NCBI RefSeq assembly: GCF_050314255.1
Contig: NZ_JBNPMZ010000011.1
Location: 41,622-105,621 of the forward strand
Direction of reading: 5' to 3'
Source: Claveliimonas sp034178805
Lineage (GTDB): Bacteria > Bacillota > Clostridia > Lachnospirales > Lachnospiraceae
DNA length: 64,000 nt
Part shown: positions 9,638 through 17,763 of the stretch, in pieces
Position numbering within the stretch: position 1 is the stretch's first letter
Layout of the letters: each line of letters opens with the position of its first letter
Notes under the pieces: generated by a model
Told to the model about the DNA's origin: nothing
What the model saw: only the letters and a program-made list of their open reading frames with translations
The model's database searches: none
Made by a program: the position numbers and the translations under genes

Positions 9638-10120
9638 CTATCTCATATCCTTATCCCAGCCCACGATCTCACCGCATGCAATCTTTTCTCCGGAATTTCC
9701 GGAAGGCTGGGAATGAAAATCATCCGGTTTATCATGCAGGATAATTGTCTTTCCTATCACTTCTTCCGGGTAAAACCGTGTTGTATAAACTGCCATCCAC
9801 GCAGTACCGTTATTACTTAATATTGGCGGCAGATCTCCTGCATGTTCCGGATGGGGCAGCTTTTTCGGATTATAATGCTGCCCCGCATCTGCAAAAGGGT
9901 CACTTACGTTTCCTGTGCAGGATCCCCCATCGTGAATGTGAAAACCATGAAAACCGCCGCTTTTTTCTGTGATTTCGCCGGGAATTCCGTAAATTGCCGC
10001 CACAAGGATCGTGCCTCCGTAAGTATCATACAAATCCACCTTTCCACGAATCGATCTGTATTTTTCACTGCCCTTTATCTCTGCCGTAGCACTTGGCCGC
10101 ATTTTCTTTTCTAAAAACAT
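9638..10120 (-). CDS. sodC: Cu/Zn superoxide dismutase family protein, no signal peptide
   Basis: This 160-residue protein carries the main family motifs: GFHIH with the two copper histidines, GQHYNP, the zinc-site stretch HPEHAGDLP and the late copper histidine in ILHDKPDDF followed by SQPSGNSG. Both disulfide cysteines are present (GSC and ACGEI). The family would convert superoxide to peroxide and oxygen. Two oddities stand out. There is no signal peptide or lipobox, although most bacterial members are exported. The conserved active-site arginine appears to be lysine (GEKIACG). The start follows AGAAGGAG. It stands alone, convergent with the LytTR gene. Activity is likely because the metal ligands are intact, but it may be reduced. 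Confidence 0.8.
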   Translation of the reverse strand: MFLEKKMRPSATAEIKGSEKYRSIRGKVDLYDTYGGTILVAAIYGIPGEITEKSGGFHGFHIHDGGSCTGNVSDPFADAGQHYNPKKLPHPEHAGDLPPILSNNGTAWMAVYTTRFYPEEVIGKTIILHDKPDDFHSQPSGNSGEKIACGEIVGWDKDMR

Positions 10121-10149
10121 ATAATCACACTCCTTCTAAACCAGTATAT

Positions 10150-10187
10150 AAAAAAAGAAGGCGGTTGTGCCTGTCACACTCCGCCTT
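10150..10187 (-). terminator. Terminator of the potassium operon
   Basis: On the minus strand AAGGCGG pairs with CCGCCTT, with an inner GTGTG/CACA stem, followed by CTTTTTTT. It lies just after the kdpE stop codon. Confidence 0.8.
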
Positions 10188-10202
10188 GCTTAACAATTTC
10201 CC

Positions 10203-10901
10203 TTATTCAACTTTCAACATCCGATACCCCACTCCGATATGAGTCTGTATATACTGGGGTGAATCCGGCTCCGACTCCAGCTTCTTCCGAAGGGTGGCCA
10301 TAAATACCCTCAGTGATGCAATATCATTTTCCCAGCTGCTGCCCCAGATTTTCTGCGTCAGAAAGGTGTGCGTCAATACCTTCCCCACATTTTGGGAGAG
10401 GAGGCACAAAAGCTTATACTCCATCGGGGTCAGATGTAGCTCCTTCTCCCCTATGCTGGCGCACCCTGCCGCATAATCGATTTTCAGTGCCCCGTTGGTA
10501 AATACGGACTGACTCGGTGCCTGATTCTCCATATAAAGAAGTCTGCGCTGCGTCACCCGAAGACGTGCCAGAAGCTCCTCCACAGAAAATGGTTTGGTCA
10601 GATAATCATCCGCTCCCGCATCCAGTGCTTCTATCTTATCTGTATCCTCACTTCGCGCACTGATCACAATAATGGGAAGGTTGGACCAGCTACGGATGCG
10701 CCGGATGATGTCTACTCCATCCATATCCGGCAGTCCCAGATCCAGGAAAATCACATCCGGATTGTGGGAGGAGGCCTCCATTATAGCCGTTTCACCCGTT
10801 GATGCAGTCAAATAATGATAATCGTGTGCTTTCAATGTAGTTGTAATCAGGTTCCGCACAGGCGCGTCATCCTCTACGACCAGAATCAATGGTTTATTCA
10901 T
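10203..10901 (-). CDS. kdpE: OmpR-family response regulator, KdpE type
   Basis: At 232 residues this is full length for the family. The N-terminal receiver domain has the acidic pair (VEDD), the phospho-acceptor aspartate in FLDLGLPDMDG and the conserved lysine in LTKPFS. The C-terminal winged helix (about 130-230) has the OmpR pattern LTPMEYKLLCLL and ends VGYRMLKVE. The start follows AGGAGG and overlaps the upstream sensor kinase gene by 8 bases, so the two are translationally coupled. KdpE proteins activate potassium uptake genes. Here the linked transporter is KtrAB rather than KdpFABC, so the ktr operon itself is the likely target. Confidence 0.88.
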   Translation of the reverse strand: MNKPLILVVEDDAPVRNLITTTLKAHDYHYLTASTGETAIMEASSHNPDVIFLDLGLPDMDGVDIIRRIRSWSNLPIIVISARSEDTDKIEALDAGADDYLTKPFSVEELLARLRVTQRRLLYMENQAPSQSVFTNGALKIDYAAGCASIGEKELHLTPMEYKLLCLLSQNVGKVLTHTFLTQKIWGSSWENDIASLRVFMATLRKKLESEPDSPQYIQTHIGVGYRMLKVE

Positions 10902-13026
10902 GTAAGTTTACCTCCTCAGCACGCAGTGTAAATGAGAAAATACATCCTGTCGGCGCATTGTCCTGCAGCCATATTTCTCCTCCGTGTGCATTGATTATTG
11001 TTTTACAGAGCGCAAGCCCAAGCCCCAGACTTCTTCGGCTGTCACCGATTTTTCCGGCTCCGGTATAAAACATATCGAAAATATGTGGTTTATCTTCTTT
11101 TGCAATTCCGGGACCGTTATCTGCTATGGAAATAGTAATACGGTCTTCCTCTTTCTTAGTTCGAATCTCAATCACAGAATCCTTCGGTGTATATTTGATA
11201 GCATTGTCAACAATATTAATGATAACCTGAACGATGAGCCTTGCATCAACTTTCGCCAGCAGCAGTTCTTTCGAACCACACACCCTGATCTCATGCTCCA
11301 CACTTTTGCGGTTTACGTGACGCAGTGCTTCTGCAATCACTTCATCTATCAGCTCTGCCGACATGCGGATGTTCATTCTCCCCTCTTCTATCCTGGTAAC
11401 CGCAAGCAGATTTTCCACCAGATTGATCAGCCACATGGAATCATCATAAATATCTGTATATAACTGCTTTTTTGTCAGCTCATCAAACTGTTCCGCATTC
11501 GAGATCAGATTGCTTGCATTTCCGGATATGGAAGTCAGCGGTGTACGAAGATCATGGGAAATAGCCCGCAGAAGATTCGCACGAAGCTGCTCATTTTTCG
11601 CAACGATCGCAGCCTCTTCCTTCTCTCTGGCATTTTTGTCATTCTCCAGAGCAAGGGCACATTCACCCAGGATGGAGAGAAGAATACTGTGTTCAAATGT
11701 GTCCAGTACCTGCTCTTTCAAATCTATTCCAACCACACCGTATACATTATCATTTACCCGAAGCGCAAGATACTGGCATCTGACGTTCGAAAAATGGCTG
11801 GTTCCGGCTCCGGCATGTTTATTATTCTCCAGTACCCACTCTGCAACTTCTTTTTCTTCGGCGGTAGAATAAATCTCCGTATCTGTCTCCGGTTTTACAT
11901 AAAAAGCTCGTCCTTCTTTCAACATACCGTTTTCAGACAAATAGATTACAATATTTCTTCCCAGTAGTTTCACAAGCTGGTTTGCCGCCACATCTATGAT
12001 TGCATCCCGCCCCTTTACTTTATTCAGGAGCTGATCCGTATCAAAGAGAATTTTAGTCCGGTACGCCGTCTGTGCAGACTGTTTCGCATGGTTCTTAAGA
12101 CGGGCAGCCAGTGTCCCCGCCATCAATGCGCCCAGGAACATCACAAGAAAAGTCACCGGGTATCCCGGATCATAGGCAAACAATGTATATTTCGGTTCTG
12201 TAAACAGAAAATTAAACACAAACACACTTGCCAGAGATGAAATCAGGCAATAGATACGGTGTGTCGTCACCACTGCAACGACCAGCACGCTTAAAATATA
12301 TACCGTAATAATATTTGCTTCGGTAAAACCAAGTCTCTCAAACACAAGTCCCAGTATACTTGCCAGTGCGAGTCCCGCTGCGCATTTCAGAATATCTGCA
12401 AAGCAGACAATAAAAGGTCTGCTCTTCTGTCTCTTCCCCCGGTAAATTCTCTTAACCGACTGATCCGGAATAATATGAATATCGGTATTCGGAACATAGG
12501 CAATCAGTTTATCCGTCAGAAGAGGCTTTCCAAACGGAAACCGTCTTGTTACCATACTGCGCCCCAGCACGATTTTCGTCACACCGGAAAGCCGGGCGAA
12601 CTCCGCAATCTGATAAGGAATATCCTCACCGAAGACCGTTTCTATTCTGGCTCCCTGCTCTTTTGCCAGACGGATATTAGAGCGAAGGCGCTGCTTGTCT
12701 TCCTGCGCCATATACTGAAAATCCGGTGTTTCCACAAAAAGTGCGGTAAATGTCCCCTTAAATGCCTGTGCCAGACGCGCGGCAGTGCGAATGCTTTTTG
12801 CATTGGATGGAGAAGTTGAAAGGCAGACCAGAACATGTTCTTCTCTTTCATTTTCAGCTGTCATTTTTGTCATTCTATCCTTTGTTGTAGATTCTCCCAG
12901 AATTATAGCACTTTTTACCTCTTCATTCACTTCATTTCCCTGTAAAAATGTATCTATTTTTTTCATAAGGGAAAATCCCCACATTCCTGCAGCAAGCAAT
13001 CCGCAGATCAATAGTACATTTTCCAT
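10894..13026 (-). CDS. KdpD-like sensor histidine kinase lacking the N-terminal KdpD domain
   Basis: From the ATG preceded by GGGGTGGG the protein is 710 residues. In order it shows one N-terminal transmembrane helix, a universal-stress-protein domain (about 60-190), the four-helix KdpD membrane domain (about 205-320), a GAF-like region, a HisKA box (AISHDLRTP) and an ATPase domain (DNAIKYTP, DNGPGIA, GLGLALCK). The large P-loop KdpD sensor domain of about 210 residues that starts classical KdpD is absent and is replaced by the single helix. USP domains of Firmicutes KdpD proteins are known to bind c-di-AMP, so control by that messenger is possible here. A TTG codon 5 codons upstream is an alternative start but lacks a ribosome site. 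It forms a two-component pair with the next gene. Confidence 0.85.
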   Translation of the reverse strand: MENVLLICGLLAAGMWGFSLMKKIDTFLQGNEVNEEVKSAIILGESTTKDRMTKMTAENEREEHVLVCLSTSPSNAKSIRTAARLAQAFKGTFTALFVETPDFQYMAQEDKQRLRSNIRLAKEQGARIETVFGEDIPYQIAEFARLSGVTKIVLGRSMVTRRFPFGKPLLTDKLIAYVPNTDIHIIPDQSVKRIYRGKRQKSRPFIVCFADILKCAAGLALASILGLVFERLGFTEANIITVYILSVLVVAVVTTHRIYCLISSLASVFVFNFLFTEPKYTLFAYDPGYPVTFLVMFLGALMAGTLAARLKNHAKQSAQTAYRTKILFDTDQLLNKVKGRDAIIDVAANQLVKLLGRNIVIYLSENGMLKEGRAFYVKPETDTEIYSTAEEKEVAEWVLENNKHAGAGTSHFSNVRCQYLALRVNDNVYGVVGIDLKEQVLDTFEHSILLSILGECALALENDKNAREKEEAAIVAKNEQLRANLLRAISHDLRTPLTSISGNASNLISNAEQFDELTKKQLYTDIYDDSMWLINLVENLLAVTRIEEGRMNIRMSAELIDEVIAEALRHVNRKSVEHEIRVCGSKELLLAKVDARLIVQVIINIVDNAIKYTPKDSVIEIRTKKEEDRITISIADNGPGIAKEDKPHIFDMFYTGAGKIGDSRRSLGLGLALCKTIINAHGGEIWLQDNAPTGCIFSFTLRAEEVNLHE

Positions 13027-13050
13027 AATCCCACCCCGCAAATCTTTGAT

Positions 13051-13698
13051 TTATAAATGAAAACACTTATGTATATGTTTATTTTTTCCCAGTACTAACA
13101 TGGTTTCCTCTCCGGATAGCATCGTATCCGGGGTTACATTCATATCCAGCTTTCCATTTCTCTTAGTTGCCATGATATTGATGTTGTGCTTTTTACGAAT
13201 ATCCAGCTGCCCGATCGTTCTGCCCTTCCATGCATCCGGAACAGCAATTTCAAAAATCGCATATTCTCCACCTAACTCTATGTAATCGAAAATATGATCC
13301 GCACTGTACCGGATTGCCGTCCATGTTGCAAGCTGCTTCTCCGGATATACAATCTCATCTGCTCCGTTTCGAAGCAGGAATTTCGCGTGAACATCCCTGG
13401 CTGCTCTGGATACCACGAATTTTGCTCCCAGCTCTTTTAATAACGAAGTTGTCTCCAGCGAACCCTGAAAATCATCTCCAATGCCTACGATACACACATC
13501 AAAATTCCGAACACCCAGAGATGCAAGGAAATCTTCATCCGTGCTGTCACCGATCTGCGCATTCGTAACGTATGGAAGTACTGCATCCACCCTCTGTTCC
13601 TGTTTGTCAACTGCCATAACCTGATGCCCCAGTTCATGTAATTTCACAGCCACATGTCTTCCAAATCTTCCCAGTCCTACTAATAATATTGATTTCAT
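13051..13698 (-). CDS. ktrA: Ktr potassium channel regulatory subunit (TrkA/KtrA family)
   Basis: The protein has 215 residues, the usual KtrA size. The N-terminal RCK_N domain is a Rossmann fold with GLGRFGRHVA and an acidic residue after the second strand (AVDK). The C-terminal RCK_C domain (about 135-215) ends in the beta pattern ETMLVLGK. KtrA forms a cytosolic ring on the KtrB membrane dimer. It gates potassium uptake in response to ATP/ADP, and the RCK_C domain binds c-di-AMP in several Firmicutes. It starts 12 bases after ktrB with a clear AGGAGAG site and precedes the kdpD-like gene, so uptake and sensing are in one transcript. Confidence 0.9.
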   Translation of the reverse strand: MKSILLVGLGRFGRHVAVKLHELGHQVMAVDKQEQRVDAVLPYVTNAQIGDSTDEDFLASLGVRNFDVCIVGIGDDFQGSLETTSLLKELGAKFVVSRAARDVHAKFLLRNGADEIVYPEKQLATWTAIRYSADHIFDYIELGGEYAIFEIAVPDAWKGRTIGQLDIRKKHNINIMATKRNGKLDMNVTPDTMLSGEETMLVLGKNKHIHKCFHL

Positions 13699-13710
13699 TT
13701 CTTATCTCTC

Positions 13711-15033
13711 CTATCCTACCGTAATCTTTTCCTGAGGATATCTTGATCCATGTATCTTCGTTCCGGATACCGCAGCAAAAATCAATGTCAATCCCCCAAC
13801 TCTTCCAAAAAACATCAAAAAAATCAAAATCCAACGGGACAGAACCCCAAGCTGTGCCGTAATCCCAAGGGATAACCCCACTGTTCCGATTGCCGAGGCT
13901 GTTTCAAACAAGCTGGTCAGAATGGGAATTCCTTCTACTTTACTGATGACCATTCCTCCTGTTAAGAAAAGGATCAAATATATCATAAAAATCGCCGCCG
14001 CATAACGTATGGTATCCGTCGCAAACCGGCGTCCAAACATCTGGGCATCTTCTCTTCTCCGGAATACAGCTGATGCTGATGCAGCAAGAACGGCTACCGT
14101 TGTTGTTTTCATTCCACCTGCTGTAGAACCGGGGGAGCCGCCGATCATCATCAATATTATGATTACCGCAACCCCTGTTTCACTGAGTGCCGTAAGATCC
14201 GCCGTATTAAATCCCGCTGTCCTTGGAGTTACCGACTGAAATAACGACTCCAGGATACGTTCCTTCTGTGGCAGTTCTCCGAATTCACCAAAATAGAAAT
14301 ACACAGCCGGTATGATGATTAATAAAACTGTCATACTTAAAATCACTTTGCTCTGAAGGCGGTATTCCCGAAAATGAAACTTTCTTGTACGTATATCGCT
14401 CCAGGTCAGGAACCCAATTCCTCCGATAATAATCAACAGCATAATTGTAATATTAATCACCGGATTCCCTGAAAATCCGGTCAGTGATGAGAGTGGAGCC
14501 CGAATTCCCATCAGATCAAATCCGGCATTACAAAAAGCAGATATGGAATGGAAAACCGAGTACCATATTCCTTTTCCAAGTCCGAATTCTTTAAAAAATA
14601 CCGGAAACATAACAAGTGCACCCAACAATTCGATCAACAGAGTTGCTTTCAGGATAAATTCCGTCAGCCGTACGATTCCACCCACATGAGGTGCAGCAAT
14701 TGCTTCCTGCATCGTGCTCCTCTGCATCAGACCTATTTTCCTTCCTGACACCATCGCAACTGCCACCGCAATGGTCACCACTCCCATACCTCCAACCTGG
14801 ATCAGCCCCAGAATCACAGCCTGCCCAAATGCTGACCAGTAAGCTGCCGTATCATGAACCACAAGTCCCGTCACACATACCGCCGACGTAGCAGTAAACA
14901 CTGCATCCAGGAACGGTGCCCCTCCGCTTTCTTTCGTTGAAACAGGAAGCATAAGCAGAATACTTCCTGTGAGAATTACCAATGCAAAACCACATATTAT
15001 AATCTGAAATGAAGTCCATCGCCTTTTTTTCAT
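13711..15033 (-). CDS. ktrB: Ktr potassium transporter membrane subunit (TrkH/KtrB family)
   Basis: The 440-residue protein has multiple membrane segments arranged as four pore-loop repeats. Selectivity-filter-like glycines are visible in each repeat, for example FTATSAVCVTGL, FHSISAFCNAGFDL, QSVTPRTAGFNT and FETASAIGTVGLSLG. The ATG was chosen because GAGGAG lies 9 bases upstream; a GTG two codons earlier is too close to that site. KtrB is the Na+- or H+-coupled potassium channel-like subunit in the cytoplasmic membrane and works with KtrA encoded next. It is the first gene of the operon and has its own promoter. Confidence 0.92.
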   Translation of the reverse strand: MKKRRWTSFQIIICGFALVILTGSILLMLPVSTKESGGAPFLDAVFTATSAVCVTGLVVHDTAAYWSAFGQAVILGLIQVGGMGVVTIAVAVAMVSGRKIGLMQRSTMQEAIAAPHVGGIVRLTEFILKATLLIELLGALVMFPVFFKEFGLGKGIWYSVFHSISAFCNAGFDLMGIRAPLSSLTGFSGNPVINITIMLLIIIGGIGFLTWSDIRTRKFHFREYRLQSKVILSMTVLLIIIPAVYFYFGEFGELPQKERILESLFQSVTPRTAGFNTADLTALSETGVAVIIILMMIGGSPGSTAGGMKTTTVAVLAASASAVFRRREDAQMFGRRFATDTIRYAAAIFMIYLILFLTGGMVISKVEGIPILTSLFETASAIGTVGLSLGITAQLGVLSRWILIFLMFFGRVGGLTLIFAAVSGTKIHGSRYPQEKITVG

Positions 15034-15148
15034 TTCCACTTACTCCTCATATCACTTTATCCCGGAAGGAGATTGGACTCCTTCTAAGATGAATCATCTC
15101 ACATCCGCTATAAAGGCTGTATTAATAAGATAAAAAAGAGATTAAGAT

Positions 15149-15176
15149 AGTATAAAGATTTATATAAAAATCGCAA
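15149..15176 (-). promoter_or_regulatory. Predicted promoter of the ktr operon
   Basis: Minus-strand TTGCGA and TATACT are spaced 16 bases apart, about 110 bases before ktrB. The leader contains a small perfect hairpin (GAAGGAG/CTCCTTC, 15065-15084) that is not followed by a T-tract. I could not match the leader to the c-di-AMP riboswitch that often precedes ktr genes. Confidence 0.5.
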
Positions 15177-15209
15177 CAAAAAAAGCAGCTCCTGTATTTC
15201 TACAGAAAC
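15177..15209 (-). terminator. Terminator of the diguanylate cyclase gene
   Basis: A 9-base-pair stem (GTTTCTGTA / TACAGGAGC, with G-T pairs) and a GAAA loop are followed by TGCTTTTTTT on the minus strand. The T-tract abuts the -35 box of the ktr promoter. Confidence 0.7.
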
Positions 15210-15234
15210 CACTTTCTTTGTCATTCCATGTTCT

Positions 15235-16866
15235 TTATTTCTGCGATTCATAAGTCATACCAAGTTTTTCGTAATAGGCTCTCTTGTCCTCATACATCCT
15301 ACAGTCAGCCTTTTCCAGAAGATCTTCCATCGTACATTCTTCAAATTCTGTCGAAATGGAGTAGCCCACCGAATAATCAACCTTCACTTTCATATCAGAT
15401 TGATTATGCTTCTTCACTTCATCAGAGATATTCTTTAAAATTTTTAATACGTGTTCATTATCACATTTCCTGATCACAGCAATAAACTCATCACCCCCGT
15501 AACGTCCCAAAAACGCGCGGGCCGGAGTATTTCTCCGAAGCACTTCTGCAAATTGAGAGATCATGTAGTCGCCCGCTTCATGTCCCTGTGTATCATTGAC
15601 CATCTTAAGCTGGTTTAAATCGAACATCATCAGGCACACTTCTCCCTGAATCATTGCCTGATCTGACAACAGTTCTCTGCATCGGCTCCGATTGAAAAGT
15701 CCGGTACTGTAATCTATCGTTGCCTGCTGATTTAATTCTGCTATGGATACGGCCCCCATAACAGCGATATAGATCAGAAAAACTGCAATCATGCTCATAG
15801 TCCCATGAGATGTTCCATTCACATAGAAAAAAATCAGATCAATAGTTGCCCCCACGACACACAACAGGAAGCAGCCCAGGGTAATCCATACCTTTCGACT
15901 TCTTTTTTTCTTCCGAAATTCATTCAATACCACCAAAGTCACCGCTACTGCTGCCGTTGCGATTACCAGATGGCTGATGAACAGAGTTTCTCTCAGATCC
16001 ATTATCCCAAAAAACTGAAGCATGACCTGCAGCATGACAGAAATAATGGAGATATAACAAATTACATCTAAAAAAACATATTTATTTTTTTCGAATTGCT
16101 TTCTAATAAAGCATACAAACGGTACTACTGAAATTCCCAGCATGATAAGCGAAATCTGTGAAACCAGCATCGGATTATTTTTAAACATTAGTGAAGCAGA
16201 CCGAATATCTGTTATCTTCCATGTACCCAAAAAACAGGAAAATAATCCCAGATAAAACAGGCTTATATTTTTTTTCCTCTGTATCCACGAAAATACAGAA
16301 ATCAATATAAATATTCCACCCATTAAAACAGCCAGAAAACTTAATATAATATCTGACAGATCATCCAATAATCTGCTTGCGATAATCGCATACCGTGATC
16401 CGACATAGAATTCCACACTTCTCTTACTGACAGCCTTATACACCGGTGTTATTACAACCCGTATCTGCTTTCCGGAATCAAACTGAGTCACCGGAACAAA
16501 AATCCATTTGCACCCCACTGTTTCACCGGATGAACCCCCATCTTTACATTGCAGACTGTATACCATTTCATCATCGATATATATCTGCGCATAAGAATGC
16601 ACCAGGTAGAAGGCAAGACAGTTTTCACCGCCTTCCACATTGTCTATATTCAGTATGTATTCTTTCTGAATACCAGCCGGAGCATCGAAATTATTTATCT
16701 CTGTATATGATAACTCTTTTATGCTTCTGTAACCGGTGTCTTTTCTCAACTGAATCACATCATTATGATGATCAACCCCCAGATGAATCAAAAGAAGAGC
16801 TGTACAGCAAAGAACAACCAGATATATAGGAAAAACCATTTTATGTAATGCGTTATTATTTTTCAA
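15235..16866 (-). CDS. Membrane diguanylate cyclase with extracellular sensor and 7TM module
   Basis: This 543-residue protein starts with a membrane anchor (about 10-27) and an extracellular beta-sandwich (about 50-165). A block of about seven membrane helices (about 175-375) follows, like 7TMR-DISM receptors. The C-terminal GGDEF domain has the active signature RYGGDEF at 455-461 and the partner motif FDLNQLKMVNDTQGHEAGD. The family makes c-di-GMP from two GTP. No RxxD inhibitory site is seen just before the signature. The start is a TTG with GTGAGG upstream; the first ATG, 9 codons later, lacks a ribosome site. It is transcribed alone between two terminators. The sensed ligand is unknown, though a sugar or carbohydrate-like signal is typical of this architecture. 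Confidence 0.85.
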   Translation of the reverse strand: MKNNNALHKMVFPIYLVVLCCTALLLIHLGVDHHNDVIQLRKDTGYRSIKELSYTEINNFDAPAGIQKEYILNIDNVEGGENCLAFYLVHSYAQIYIDDEMVYSLQCKDGGSSGETVGCKWIFVPVTQFDSGKQIRVVITPVYKAVSKRSVEFYVGSRYAIIASRLLDDLSDIILSFLAVLMGGIFILISVFSWIQRKKNISLFYLGLFSCFLGTWKITDIRSASLMFKNNPMLVSQISLIMLGISVVPFVCFIRKQFEKNKYVFLDVICYISIISVMLQVMLQFFGIMDLRETLFISHLVIATAAVAVTLVVLNEFRKKKRSRKVWITLGCFLLCVVGATIDLIFFYVNGTSHGTMSMIAVFLIYIAVMGAVSIAELNQQATIDYSTGLFNRSRCRELLSDQAMIQGEVCLMMFDLNQLKMVNDTQGHEAGDYMISQFAEVLRRNTPARAFLGRYGGDEFIAVIRKCDNEHVLKILKNISDEVKKHNQSDMKVKVDYSVGYSISTEFEECTMEDLLEKADCRMYEDKRAYYEKLGMTYESQK

Positions 16867-16961
16867 ATTGCCTCACTTGCTTTTCGTTTTATTGAACAGC
16901 TCATTATATAACAATTCAGGTCAAAAAACTATAGGTTTAGCAAATATTTTTGTCAAAAAAA

Positions 16962-16993
16962 CAGATTCAGAAATGTTCTCACATCTGAATCTG
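16962..16993. terminator. Bidirectional terminator after bL25
   Basis: A perfect 10-base-pair stem (CAGATTCAGA/TCTGAATCTG) is flanked by A7 on one side and T7 on the other. It can end the bL25 transcript on the minus strand and block read-through from the other side. Confidence 0.85.
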
Positions 16994-17015
16994 CTTTTTT
17001 TCATATCATTTAAGA

Positions 17016-17600
17016 TTATTCAGCTGTCTCTTCCGTTTCCGCCTCTTCCGCAGCAGAGCCGTGTACTTCATAGACTGTTACCACAGCTGCCTCAGGATCC
17101 GTGTGAAGATCAATATCCTTATCAGAAGCGATATCCAGATCTTTCACGAAAATCGTATCTCCTACCCGCATGTTGCTCACATCAATCTCAACTTTCTCGA
17201 CCAGTGCATCCGGTGTTGCCTTATAAGAAATCTCATGAATTAATTGCTGCAGAACGCCTGTCGTTACTTTTTCGTGATGCAAAAGAACAACTTCCGCAAC
17301 AGAGTGTACCTTTTCTCCTTTTACAAGAGCCTGAAAATCAATTTCATCCACCTGGCCTTTTATGGTGTTAAAATCAATTTCCTTTACCAGGACATCCATC
17401 ATCTCTCCATCTACATCCAGCATAATCTGACTGCCTTTTCCGTGTTCTTTGAGAAGTTTATCCACATCAGATCTTACAAGCTTAATTGGTATAGACTTTT
17501 CAATTTTCTTACCAAATACATTTCCTGTAACAAATCCTTCCCGTCTAAGTCTTTTTGCCTTGATTTCCATGTTTCTTTTTTCAGCTTTTAAAGTATTCAT
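17016..17600 (-). CDS. ctc: Ribosomal protein bL25 / general stress protein Ctc
   Basis: The 194-residue protein has the two-domain layout of the long Ctc/TL5 form. An N-terminal 5S rRNA-binding bL25 domain (LKAEKRNMEIKAKRLRREGFVTGNVFG) is followed by a beta-rich C-terminal domain (about 95-180) with the family pattern VEKVEIDVSNMRVGDTI. The tail is acidic (EEAETEETAE). It binds 5S rRNA in the large subunit, and in Bacillus its homologue is stress-induced. The start follows AGGAGGAAAAG. It is monocistronic, ending in a strong hairpin. No promoter was confidently located in the region before it. Confidence 0.9.
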   Translation of the reverse strand: MNTLKAEKRNMEIKAKRLRREGFVTGNVFGKKIEKSIPIKLVRSDVDKLLKEHGKGSQIMLDVDGEMMDVLVKEIDFNTIKGQVDEIDFQALVKGEKVHSVAEVVLLHHEKVTTGVLQQLIHEISYKATPDALVEKVEIDVSNMRVGDTIFVKDLDIASDKDIDLHTDPEAAVVTVYEVHGSAAEEAETEETAE

Positions 17601-17763
17601 TTATCTTTTCCTCCTAAAACTGAATGCTTAGAGGGCCTGTACTACAATGACTGCAGGTCCAGTTAAGTATTTCTTTTTGTTACATGTGTATTATAACACC
17701 CAAGACAAATAAATACTGCACAAATATGAGGAAATTTTCAGAAGATTTTCATGCAACTTTGTT

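Noticed and set aside
15065..15084. c-di-AMP riboswitch before ktrB
   Set aside because: Only one short hairpin is visible and I could not recognise the conserved ydaO-type core in this short leader.
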